Shown: positions 45,026-52,815 of the stretch, in pieces
Layout: every line of letters starts with the position of its first letter
Position numbering within the stretch: position 1 is the first letter of the stretch
DNA from: Mucilaginibacter sabulilitoris
Lineage (GTDB): Bacteria > Bacteroidota > Bacteroidia > Sphingobacteriales > Sphingobacteriaceae
Direction: 5' to 3'
NCBI RefSeq assembly: GCF_034262375.1
Contig: NZ_CP139558.1
Location: 2,852,001 to 2,916,000 of the forward strand
Length of the DNA stretch: 64,000 nucleotides
Translations under genes and position numbers: made by a program
The notes under the pieces: model-generated
Databases searched by the model: none
The model's input: the letters and a program-made list of their open reading frames with translations, nothing else
Told to the model about the DNA's origin: nothing

Positions 45026-45055
45026 AAAAAGCTCCTCAAAACAGGAGCTTTTTTT
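45026..45055. terminator. Bidirectional terminator
   Basis: AAAAAGCTCCT (45026-45036), loop CAAAAC, AGGAGCTTTTTTT (45043-45055). It ends the receptor operon and, read on the minus strand, the membrane regulator gene that stops at 45057. Confidence 0.92.
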
Positions 45056-45056
45056 G

Positions 45057-46322
45057 TTAAAATGCATTAAAAATAACACTATTTGCGCGTTTTAATTCGA
45101 TTTTTCGCACGGAACCGGTGCCCTGAAAGGTATAAGCCAGCCCAACAATGTTCATTTTTTTTGAAGGCATTACCGACTCATAGGCCAGCTTGTCATTAAC
45201 GTAATATTGTATCTTGGAAGCAGTACTCCGGCAGGTAACCTTTACCCATTCTGACGATTCAATACCAAAACCCGAAAAATCCGTTTTCTTGCCCGATACC
45301 ATGTTGTGCCCATCGAGTAAGTTAAGTTCTGATACGCAACCCTTCGCGGATAGGGGGATAGCTATAGGTACCTGATCTGTTATGAGCCCTACTTCCATAA
45401 ACCGGCATGTGGCGGCGCCTTCATAATACCCGTTTTTAACCTCAACACTAAAAGAAAAATCGCTGAGTGGTACGGGTGTAAAATTACCCACATTATAAAA
45501 CTCAACTATAGGTGGCTGAGGCTCAAGCTCTATGTTCTTTTTCAGGATGGCTGCTACCGGGAGCACCATGGCATCCTGCTTAATAAATTCACTCTTATTA
45601 AGGTAAACCGGAATGGGCTTATGCGCTATCATTCCCAGCCAGCCATTGGTGGCTATAATGAGGGGGAGTTCCTTAACTATTTGTTTATCAACTACTAATT
45701 TAGCATGGTATGAGCCGGGACGATAATAAACCGAGGTGTGTTGGTGCCGGTTTCGGTCAACCAGGGTACGCGTCATCGGGTCCCACGATTGTTGTATGTA
45801 AACCGAGTCGGTAGGTGAGGTTTTGGCATCATAACTAAAAACTACAGAATTTGGAATATCGCGCGTAACCGGCTTATAACTAAATGAATATGCCTTTCCA
45901 TTAACCGGTGCGGGCTGCTTCCTGATGTACATCGCTATCAGGGTTGCAATAATAATAGCAATGATAACTATCAATATCGCATTTAAACCGCGATTTGTTT
46001 TTTCTTTTGAAGGGGCAGGTGATCCTATATTTTCATGGTTAGCAGGATGCACCGCTTGTTTGTGCTGCCGCGTAAATACCCGCCAGTTTTCAAAACCGGC
46101 AAATCCGGCCAGTGTATCAAGTGTAGTAGTACTGGGTAAATGGTTGTATTCTACCCGTCCCCAAATCCTGCGTAGGGTGCTTGCACTGAGTGAAACCTTT
46201 GTTTTTTTGAAGATGAGCAGGTTCAGGTTTTCAAAATCCTTGCTTTGCCATTCATTGGCATCGCCCCAGTCAAGTTGCTGCTCAATAATTTTCAATAATT
46301 GATTTATAGCAAAGGCATCCAT
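45057..46322 (-). CDS. Membrane protein: putative DNA-binding N-terminus, outer LamG-like domain
   Basis: 421 residues in three parts. Residues 1-90 form a helical domain frequent in Bacteroidota (WQSKDFENLNLLIFKKT, then LSASTLRRIWGRVEYN and TLDTLAGFAGFENWRVF) whose TLRRIWG turn looks like a helix-turn-helix. Residues 113-132 form one membrane span (LIVIIAIIIATLIAMY). Residues about 140-421 would lie outside the cytoplasm and end in a LamG/concanavalin-like segment (EWVKVTCRSTASKIQYYVND). The gene is divergent from an operon of LamG-like proteins, so it may be a one-component transmembrane regulator of it. DNA binding is inference; no family could be searched. Confidence 0.85.
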   Translation of the reverse strand: MDAFAINQLLKIIEQQLDWGDANEWQSKDFENLNLLIFKKTKVSLSASTLRRIWGRVEYNHLPSTTTLDTLAGFAGFENWRVFTRQHKQAVHPANHENIGSPAPSKEKTNRGLNAILIVIIAIIIATLIAMYIRKQPAPVNGKAYSFSYKPVTRDIPNSVVFSYDAKTSPTDSVYIQQSWDPMTRTLVDRNRHQHTSVYYRPGSYHAKLVVDKQIVKELPLIIATNGWLGMIAHKPIPVYLNKSEFIKQDAMVLPVAAILKKNIELEPQPPIVEFYNVGNFTPVPLSDFSFSVEVKNGYYEGAATCRFMEVGLITDQVPIAIPLSAKGCVSELNLLDGHNMVSGKKTDFSGFGIESSEWVKVTCRSTASKIQYYVNDKLAYESVMPSKKMNIVGLAYTFQGTGSVRKIELKRANSVIFNAF

Positions 46323-46465
46323 GGAGGCTTTTTTTGAAGTTAAAGTTATAAAACAAGACGCATCTCTACAGCTTTTCGTGACATCAAAATAGATAATTTC
46401 TGTTAGTATATAATGTGCTGTTTTTCAGTATGATGCAACTTGAAAAAACTTGAATGATAAATGAA

Positions 46466-46496
46466 TTGCTGCCATAAGCCAACAAATATAAGTTTG
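46466..46496 (+). promoter_or_regulatory. Promoter TTG-N20-TAAGTTTG of the PD40-LamG-permease operon
   Basis: TTG 46466-46468, 20 nt, TAAGTTTG 46489-46496: full Bacteroidota consensus, with an expected transcription start near 46502 and a leader of about 50 nt. It sits in the divergent gap before the membrane regulator gene. Confidence 0.78.
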
Positions 46497-46553
46497 CTTC
46501 TGGCTGATCGCATATTCACCTCATCATAAACCATTTGTCTTATCCGAACCCAA

Positions 46554-47486
46554 ATGAAAAAACTGATTTATCTATTCCTGATCCCATTATTAGGTTTAAG
46601 CGTAAACCTGAGCGCGCAAACAAGTTTATGGAACACTCCTGATGCTTATTTAAGTCAAAAGCCACCGGGAGATAAGCCGCAGATATTTGCACAAACATTA
46701 CTTACCAAAGCCGATACATTTGCTTTTGACCGGGTTGCTTTTTCGGCTGACGGAAAAGAATTTTATTACCCTTCAAATAACACCTGGTTTGATAATAAAG
46801 CATCAAAGATCAGGTATTTTAAATATGAAGGAAAAAAATGGAATGGCCCGTTTGTGCTGAACGAAAAATATTACGCACCTACTTTTTCAATAGATGGTAA
46901 CACACTGTATTTATTAGGCGGCGGTACGCCAGATACGTTGCACTCAAGGGTATGGCAGTCCAGACGAGAGGCAGACGGCTGGTCTGAACCATCTATATAT
47001 CTACAGAAAGACTATGGCCTTTATGATTTTATGCCTACGCAAAGCGGTGTTAGTTATGTGGGCAGTAATGCTCACCAAGGTAACCGCCGGGACTTTAATA
47101 CCTATGATATTTGCGAACTGCGGATGTCTGATAAAGACACCACTATCACAAGTCTTGGCCCGCCTGTGAATACCCCGGGTTTCGAAGGGGATTTTTATGT
47201 GTCGCCCGACGAATCATACATTATTGTAAGCGCGAAAGAAACTAAAGATTTTGAATGCGAGCTATATATCACTTTTCATAAGCCCGATAAAACCTGGACA
47301 AACCCCGTAAGCCTTGGCCCGCAAATAAATGACGGAGTGGCGCACCGATGGGGCGAATATGTTACCCCGGACGGTAAATACCTGTTTTATTCCAGAGGTA
47401 CCAGTCCAAAGGATTGCCACATTTATTGGGTGCGGTTTGATAATCTGCTGGCGAAATTGAAACGAGAAAACTTAAACGGTAAATAA
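46554..47486 (+). CDS. Exported PD40 beta-propeller protein
   Basis: A 310-residue exported protein with a signal peptide to about NLSAQ. PD40-type blades recur: RVAFSADGKEFYYPSNNTWF, YAPTFSIDGNTLYLLGGG, GDFYVSPDESYIIVSAKE and GEYVTPDGKYLFYSRGTSPK, each with a D/S-x-D-G/E-K/S core. It resembles OmpA-linked PD40 proteins but has no OmpA domain. First gene of the compact five-gene operon; the next gene starts after 6 nt. Confidence 0.88.
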   Translation: MKKLIYLFLIPLLGLSVNLSAQTSLWNTPDAYLSQKPPGDKPQIFAQTLLTKADTFAFDRVAFSADGKEFYYPSNNTWFDNKASKIRYFKYEGKKWNGPFVLNEKYYAPTFSIDGNTLYLLGGGTPDTLHSRVWQSRREADGWSEPSIYLQKDYGLYDFMPTQSGVSYVGSNAHQGNRRDFNTYDICELRMSDKDTTITSLGPPVNTPGFEGDFYVSPDESYIIVSAKETKDFECELYITFHKPDKTWTNPVSLGPQINDGVAHRWGEYVTPDGKYLFYSRGTSPKDCHIYWVRFDNLLAKLKRENLNGK

Positions 47487-47492
47487 AAAATC

Positions 47493-48137
47493 ATGAAGAA
47501 GATAGTTTTTATACTCACATTTTTGTTAACAGGGAATATATGGACGGTTTTTGGCCAGCAGCAGGCTTTTGACCTGAGCCGTATGTTAACCGAAAATAAA
47601 TTGATCATATATCCCGGTAAACAGGTAACGCAGCTTAATAATGACAATAAACGGGGGGTAAGCTGTAACAGTATCGTTTGGCTCAAAGATGTCAATTTTA
47701 AACAGGGCACAATTGAGGTTGATCTGCGCGGTAAAGATGTATTCCTGAAAAGTTTTTTAGGTATTGCTTTTCATGGGATAGATACCAATACCTGTGATAT
47801 ACTTTATTTTCGTCCGTTTAACTTCCGACATGCAGATACCCTGCGCAGAAAATGGTCAGTTGCTTACATGAGCCTGCCCGATAATAATTATGCAGTACTG
47901 CGTAAAGAACACCCGCTGGTTTATGAAAATGCAGTAAATCCGGTACCCCGCCCCGATGAATGGTTTCACGCTACCCTTGTGCTTAAAGATAAAAGGTTAA
48001 GCGTTTATGTAAATCATTCGCCAAAACCTTCTCTGGAAGTTACCTTACTTAATGAACGAACCGATGGGCTGTTTGGGCTTTATGCCGATGGTCTTCCAGG
48101 AGATTTTGCTAACCTAACTATTACTACCGAACCATGA
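47493..48137 (+). CDS. Secreted LamG-like protein 1 of three tandem paralogues
   Basis: A 214-residue exported protein with signal peptide to about TVFGQ. The remainder is one concanavalin/LamG (3-keto-disaccharide-hydrolase-like) sandwich: GTIEVDLRGKDVFLKSFLGI then AFHGID, ILYFRPFNF, NPVPRPDEWFHATLVLKDKR and VYVNHSPKPSLEV. Two further paralogues follow with the same order of motifs. It overlaps the next gene by 4 bp (ATGA). The fold suggests glycan binding or lysis, but no catalytic residues can be named. Confidence 0.88.
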   Translation: MKKIVFILTFLLTGNIWTVFGQQQAFDLSRMLTENKLIIYPGKQVTQLNNDNKRGVSCNSIVWLKDVNFKQGTIEVDLRGKDVFLKSFLGIAFHGIDTNTCDILYFRPFNFRHADTLRRKWSVAYMSLPDNNYAVLRKEHPLVYENAVNPVPRPDEWFHATLVLKDKRLSVYVNHSPKPSLEVTLLNERTDGLFGLYADGLPGDFANLTITTEP

Positions 48138-48784
48138 AAACAATATCAACAACAATAGCATTGCTTTTTTGCTTATCCTGCGCTTTTGGGCAACAAAATA
48201 AAGCTCCCGATAATGAAGCAGCGGAAAAGTTCAAAGCATATAACAGAACGGTCAGCATCACGAAAGATAATAATTCAATCGTGGTGAGTGTAAATGAAGC
48301 CGAAGGCCCCGGTATAGCATGGATTAACGGTTGGCAGTTTACCGAAGGTACAATTGAGTTTGATGTTAAAGGCAGAGACCTGCTTCAGCAAAGCTTTGTC
48401 GGGATAGCCTTTCATGGAGTTAATGATACGACCTATGAAGCGGTTTACTTCCGCCCGTTCAATTTTAAGACGACCGACCCGGTAAGAAAACTGCATGCGG
48501 TGCAATATATAGCCAACCCGCAGTTTGACTGGTTAAAGCTACGGACCGATTTTAACAACCAATATGAAAAACCGGTAAATCCGGTACCAAATCCCGATCA
48601 ATGGTTTCATGCCCGGGTGGAGATAAAGGGGAACATGATAAGTGTATTTGTCAACCACAATCCGCTGCCTTCGCTTACGGTAAAACAAGTGGTTGATTTA
48701 CAGGGGAATATGATTGGCTACTGGGCCGGTAACGGCTCAAACGGAAACTGGAAAAATTTAACAATCACCGCATTAAAAAAATAA
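48134..48784 (+). CDS. Secreted LamG-like protein 2 of three tandem paralogues
   Basis: 216 residues with signal peptide to about CAFGQ. It shares with copy 1 GTIEFDVKGRDLLQQSFVGI then AFHGVN, AVYFRPFNFK, NPVPNPDQWFHARVEIKG and FVNHNPLPSLTV. Start ATG overlaps the stop of copy 1 by 4 bp, and the stop lies 4 nt before copy 3, so the three are translated as a unit. Function as for copy 1: unknown extracytoplasmic sandwich domain. Confidence 0.88.
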   Translation: MKTISTTIALLFCLSCAFGQQNKAPDNEAAEKFKAYNRTVSITKDNNSIVVSVNEAEGPGIAWINGWQFTEGTIEFDVKGRDLLQQSFVGIAFHGVNDTTYEAVYFRPFNFKTTDPVRKLHAVQYIANPQFDWLKLRTDFNNQYEKPVNPVPNPDQWFHARVEIKGNMISVFVNHNPLPSLTVKQVVDLQGNMIGYWAGNGSNGNWKNLTITALKK

Positions 48785-48788
48785 GATC

Positions 48789-49433
48789 ATGAAAACCTGG
48801 TTCGCATTATTACTATTGATGATAGCCGGCCGTTCGTTTGCTCAGCAAGCGACAGTAACACACAATTACACAAACATAAAGCCGGCTGAATGGATCATCC
48901 CTAAAACAGATACCTTAAGTTATGAATATGGCATCTATGCAAGTGCAAAAGCGCTCATTCTGAAAAGGAAATTTGGCAACTACAAATCGGCCAGCGTGGC
49001 TTACCCCAAAACACTCCATTTTAAAGACGGTATTATTGAGCTTGATATTGCCTCGCCTACAGGCAAGGCCGGTTATGTGGGTATGGCTTTCCGCATAGCA
49101 GATGCTCATCATTATGAAACGCTTTATTTCAGACCGGGTTCATCAGGTACTATTAACGCTATACAATATATGCCCAAAAAAAAGGCGGAGTTTAACTGGT
49201 GGGATTATGAAGCCGAAAAATACCAGGCCAAATCCTCACTGCCACTTACGGCATGGTTTCATGTAAAAGTTATAGTGAAAGGGCGCATGCTCACAGTGTT
49301 TGTAAATGATCAGCCCAAACCGGTAATGACTTATAGCACACTTGACCCCGATCTTAAAACCGGTTCAGTTGGTTTTTGGCTGGGGAACAGTGCATCTGGA
49401 GCCTACAAAAATCTGGTTGTAAAAACTTTTTAA
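48789..49433 (+). CDS. Secreted LamG-like protein 3 of three tandem paralogues
   Basis: 214 residues with signal peptide to about RSFAQ. More diverged than copies 1 and 2: VGMAFRIADAHHYETLYFRP keeps the core, FRPFNF becomes FRPGSSG, AWFHVKVIVKGRMLTVFVND retains the WFH and V-N-D/H strands, and SVGFWLGNSASGAYKNLVV closes the domain. It ends 11 nt before the permease. The order conserved to diverged suggests old duplication, each copy with its own job. Confidence 0.88.
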   Translation: MKTWFALLLLMIAGRSFAQQATVTHNYTNIKPAEWIIPKTDTLSYEYGIYASAKALILKRKFGNYKSASVAYPKTLHFKDGIIELDIASPTGKAGYVGMAFRIADAHHYETLYFRPGSSGTINAIQYMPKKKAEFNWWDYEAEKYQAKSSLPLTAWFHVKVIVKGRMLTVFVNDQPKPVMTYSTLDPDLKTGSVGFWLGNSASGAYKNLVVKTF

Positions 49434-49444
49434 ACCTTAGTATC

Positions 49445-51853
49445 ATGCTAAAAAACTTTTTCAAGACTGCCTGGCGTAATATGGTGCGCCATAAGGTACA
49501 CACCATGATTAATGTAGCAGGCCTTGCCCTTGGCATAACTTGCTGTCTGTTTATTTTTTTATGGGTACAGGACGAAGAACGTATTGATAATTTTCATCCC
49601 AACGGGAAAAACCTTTATACCATTTATCAAACCACAACTGTTAATGGTAAGGTAAACGGCATTTATTTGTCGCCGTTAAAATTTGCGGATAATAAGCCGA
49701 ACTTTTTAATGGAGGACATAAAAAACGCCATCCCCGAAATAAAATATGAAGCTTATTATGCTACAGGCTATGAACTCCCATGGGGCCATGCCGAAACATT
49801 TCAGGTAGGCGAAAAAATAGTGAAGCTTGAAGGCTCACGTGCCGGGAAGGACTTTTTTAAGATATTTAACTATCCCATTATTGCAGGTAGTGCCGAAACC
49901 GCCCTGCACGATATGAGCGGTATTGCGATATCACGAAAAATGGCAGCGATGTTTTTTAATAGCCCTGAACAGGCCATAGGTAAAAGCTTACGTTATGAAA
50001 ATAAACTTAACTTTGTAGTGTCGGCGGTTTTTGAGGATGTACCCGCGCAAAGTTCCCTGAAATTTGATTTTTTACTGAATTGGGATGCGCAAAAAAGGTT
50101 ACTCGAATGGTCATCCAATAGTTTTCAAACCTATATCGTGTTATCCCCAACGGCCGATCCGGAAAGAACGTCGGTCAAAATAAATCAGTACCTGCAGCCC
50201 CGTCTGGATAAAATACCTGGAGTACAAACGCAAATAGGGTTGCAGCGTTTTGGCGAGCAATACCTGCACGGCAATTTTGTAAACGGAAAACCCGAAGGGG
50301 GGCGAATTGAATATGTACGCATCTTCAGTGAAGCCGCCATTTTCATACTCATTATTGCATGTATTAATTTCATGAACCTGGCAACAGCACGCTCGGTTAA
50401 ACGGGCAAAGGAAGTGGGGGTGCGCAAGGTGGTAGGATCTGGCAGGGGCAGTCTTATCGGTCAGTTTTTTGGCGAATCACTCATTTTTTCGTTCATGGCC
50501 ATGCTGGTATCTGTTGTGTTGTTAGTTGTATTATTACCAGCGTTTGCACATTTTACCGGCAAGGACTTTAACTCGCCTTTTCTACAGATATCTTTCTGGC
50601 TTTCGCTGTTTGGCCTCACGCTGATTACTGGTTTTATTGCAGGCATTTATCCGGCACTTTACCTGTCATCGTTGCAACCGGTGCGTATTTTAAAGGGTGT
50701 GCTCCGTTTTACCCAGGGCGCTATATGGTTCAGAAAAGGGTTAACGGTTTTTCAGTTCGTACTTTCTATCGTGCTGCTTATAGCCACGCTGGTTATAACG
50801 CGACAAACCAATTATGTTCAAAGCGCCCATTTAGGCTACGATCGAGAAAATCTTATTTACGTACGTATTGAAGGTACGCTGATGAAAAAAGATAATTATC
50901 TTTTATTTAAAGACCAGGCGCTGAAAATACCTGGTGTTGCTATGGTCGACCGTAGTACCGAAGCTCCTCATGCTATGAACTTTGTAGTTGCCGATGATAT
51001 CAACTGGCAAGGGAAGGAAAAGAACGCGAGTGTTGGCTTTAAGCCCGCATCTGTAGGGTTTGATTTTGTAAAAATAATGGCATTGAAATTAGCCTATGGC
51101 CGCGATTTTTCAGCAGCTATTGCTACCGATTCATCCGATGCTTTTATGGTAAATGAGGAAGCCGTAAAGCAAATGGATTTAACAAACCCGATAGGTAAGT
51201 GGGTATCTGCCTGGAAAAAGAAGGGCCATATTATTGCGGTGCTTAAAGATTATCATACTCAATCGCTGCATGAACCTATAAAGCCGGTGATAATAGACGT
51301 AAAGGAAGGTGAATATTTTGGTGTAATCCTCATTAAAACACAGGCCGGTAAAACAAAAGACGTTCTTGCGGGCCTTACCAAAATATATAAAGATATTAAC
51401 CCTAACTATCCCTTCGCCTATCAGTTTGTTGACCAGGAGTATAAGAAGCTATATAGCAGCGAGCTTATCATCACCCAGCTTTCTATTGTATTCGCGGTAG
51501 TTGCCATCATTATATCTTGTTTGGGTTTACTGGGGCTTGTAATGTTTTCGGCAGAGCAACGGGTAAAAGAGTTTGGCGTGCGCAAGGTGCTGGGTGCATC
51601 ATTACCTCAGTTAACTTCGCTGTTTGCTGCCGACTTTTTACAGTTGATAGGTATTGCTTTTTTAATAGCGGCACCCCTGGGTTGGTTTGCTATGATCAAA
51701 TGGCTACAGGGTTTTGCATACCGTATTGACCTGTCATGGTGGATATTTGCCCTTGCTGGTATAATTTCGTTGTTTATTGCTGTGGCAACGTTAAGTTATC
51801 AGGCAGTTAAAACGGCCATGGCCAATCCGGTTAAAAGCTTACGTACTGAGTAA
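49445..51853 (+). CDS. FtsX/MacB-type ABC transporter permease without ATPase neighbour
   Basis: An 802-residue permease; ATG 49445 (MLKNFFKTAWRNMVRHKVHT) fits the family. An N-terminal span at about 18-40 is followed by a large periplasmic MacB_PCD-like domain, three spans with FtsX domain 1 (VKRAKEVGVRKVVGSGRGSL), a second periplasmic part, and a second FtsX domain ending in three spans (QRVKEFGVRKVLGASLPQLT). Such permeases move no substrate across but pass ATP-driven motion to outside partners. No ATPase gene lies nearby. It is the last gene of the operon with PD40 and LamG proteins, which may be its partners. Confidence 0.92.
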   Translation: MLKNFFKTAWRNMVRHKVHTMINVAGLALGITCCLFIFLWVQDEERIDNFHPNGKNLYTIYQTTTVNGKVNGIYLSPLKFADNKPNFLMEDIKNAIPEIKYEAYYATGYELPWGHAETFQVGEKIVKLEGSRAGKDFFKIFNYPIIAGSAETALHDMSGIAISRKMAAMFFNSPEQAIGKSLRYENKLNFVVSAVFEDVPAQSSLKFDFLLNWDAQKRLLEWSSNSFQTYIVLSPTADPERTSVKINQYLQPRLDKIPGVQTQIGLQRFGEQYLHGNFVNGKPEGGRIEYVRIFSEAAIFILIIACINFMNLATARSVKRAKEVGVRKVVGSGRGSLIGQFFGESLIFSFMAMLVSVVLLVVLLPAFAHFTGKDFNSPFLQISFWLSLFGLTLITGFIAGIYPALYLSSLQPVRILKGVLRFTQGAIWFRKGLTVFQFVLSIVLLIATLVITRQTNYVQSAHLGYDRENLIYVRIEGTLMKKDNYLLFKDQALKIPGVAMVDRSTEAPHAMNFVVADDINWQGKEKNASVGFKPASVGFDFVKIMALKLAYGRDFSAAIATDSSDAFMVNEEAVKQMDLTNPIGKWVSAWKKKGHIIAVLKDYHTQSLHEPIKPVIIDVKEGEYFGVILIKTQAGKTKDVLAGLTKIYKDINPNYPFAYQFVDQEYKKLYSSELIITQLSIVFAVVAIIISCLGLLGLVMFSAEQRVKEFGVRKVLGASLPQLTSLFAADFLQLIGIAFLIAAPLGWFAMIKWLQGFAYRIDLSWWIFALAGIISLFIAVATLSYQAVKTAMANPVKSLRTE

Positions 51854-51861
51854 CGGGTATG

Positions 51862-52464
51862 TTATTTTTTTAATGATTGCAAAATAAATGTTGAGCCGGT
51901 GCCTATAATGGCGCCGGCCGCAACATCTGTTGGATAATGTACACCCAGGTACATCCTCGAATAACTTACCGAGCCCGCCCATAAGTAAGCCGGCGCTATC
52001 ACATACCATTTTGGATATGCCCTTGACAAAGCTGTTGCAGTGGCAAAGCTGCTGGAGGTATGCCCCGAAGGGAATGATGTACTGCCTGCCCTGTATACCG
52101 GTACAATATTAATATTCTGAATAAAGGGTCTTGGCCGTTTAACAATGTGCTTTATTAAAAAAGTGAGCCCGAAGGATAGGGCGGTGCTGCTGGCTACATA
52201 AAGCGAGTTTTGCCTCATTTCTTTATTGTTACTGATGATTCCCCCTGCCAGTAAACCCGCCGGAATACCAATGTCGCCATAAAGATGGGTGCGGCTTAAA
52301 AACAGGAAAACACCGGTTTGTTCGGGCGTGCGCTGCTGTTGCAGGTCAATCATGATTTTATCGTCAAGCTTTTGAAGTCCCGATTGTGCTGCTGATACAG
52401 AAGTATAAAATAATAGTATTAATGACGGCAGGCCAAAAAGATATATTTTTTTGATCGGATTCAT
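51862..52464 (-). CDS. PAP2 family phosphatase
   Basis: A 200-residue membrane phosphatase with a leader or first span, then the three PAP2 motifs: KHIVKRPRPF, STSFPSGHTSSSFATA and SRMYLGVHYPTDVAAG. The catalytic His and Arg are present. It could remove phosphate from phosphatidic acid, undecaprenyl pyrophosphate or a lipid A precursor; the substrate cannot be told. Convergent with the permease gene, separated by 8 nt, without a strong terminator. Confidence 0.93.
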   Translation of the reverse strand: MNPIKKIYLFGLPSLILLFYTSVSAAQSGLQKLDDKIMIDLQQQRTPEQTGVFLFLSRTHLYGDIGIPAGLLAGGIISNNKEMRQNSLYVASSTALSFGLTFLIKHIVKRPRPFIQNINIVPVYRAGSTSFPSGHTSSSFATATALSRAYPKWYVIAPAYLWAGSVSYSRMYLGVHYPTDVAAGAIIGTGSTFILQSLKK

Positions 52465-52641
52465 AGCAGTGTAGGTTTGGTATTGTGCCTGTTTAAAACT
52501 ATAACATAAACGTTATCAGGCAGATTTTATTCCGTCGTAAGAAACGGTTTACTATAATTTTATAAGGCGGTTTTAAATTTAATACTAAGGTAATATGCGT
52601 AACAAAAGTATGTAATAACTTTGAGCAGTTGATTAAAATAC

Positions 52642-52676
52642 GAAAGTCCCCAAAGCGCTCGCCGCCGGGGACTTTC
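52642..52676 (+). ncRNA. Possible structured leader: 10-bp hairpin ahead of a micro-ORF
   Basis: GAAAGTCCCC (52642-52651), a 15-nt loop AAAGCGCTCGCCGCC, and GGGGACTTTC (52667-52676) form a perfect 10-bp stem in an otherwise AT-rich gap. It lies 18 nt after a TAACTTTG -7 box and 18 nt before ATG 52695. Confidence 0.45.
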
Positions 52677-52694
52677 AACCTAAACCTTATCACA

Positions 52695-52784
52695 ATGGGC
52701 AAACAGAGTGTTTACCCTTATAGATACCGCAAGTATATGAAAAAAAATGTTAGGCCAATAGGGCATTATAATCTTTTGCACTAA
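52695..52784 (+). CDS. Candidate 29-residue basic peptide
   Basis: ATG 52695 opens MGKQSVYPYRYRKYMKKN and ends after 29 residues. It is rich in Lys, Arg and Tyr, without membrane or signal segment. It follows an A-rich leader (CCTTATCACA) typical for this group and a hairpin. It might be a leader peptide or a tiny ribosome-associated protein, or chance. Confidence 0.3.
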   Translation: MGKQSVYPYRYRKYMKKNVRPIGHYNLLH

Positions 52785-52815
52785 AATTGTGCTTAAAATG
52801 ACACTTTTGTACACT

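Larger units (their letters stand above)
52465..52815. other. 351-base gap with a hairpin and micro-ORF
   Basis: Between PAP2 and topB, both minus. On the plus strand it holds a TAACTTTG box (52616-52623), a hairpin (52642-52676) and a 29-codon reading frame (52695-52784). No other feature was seen. Confidence 0.5.
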
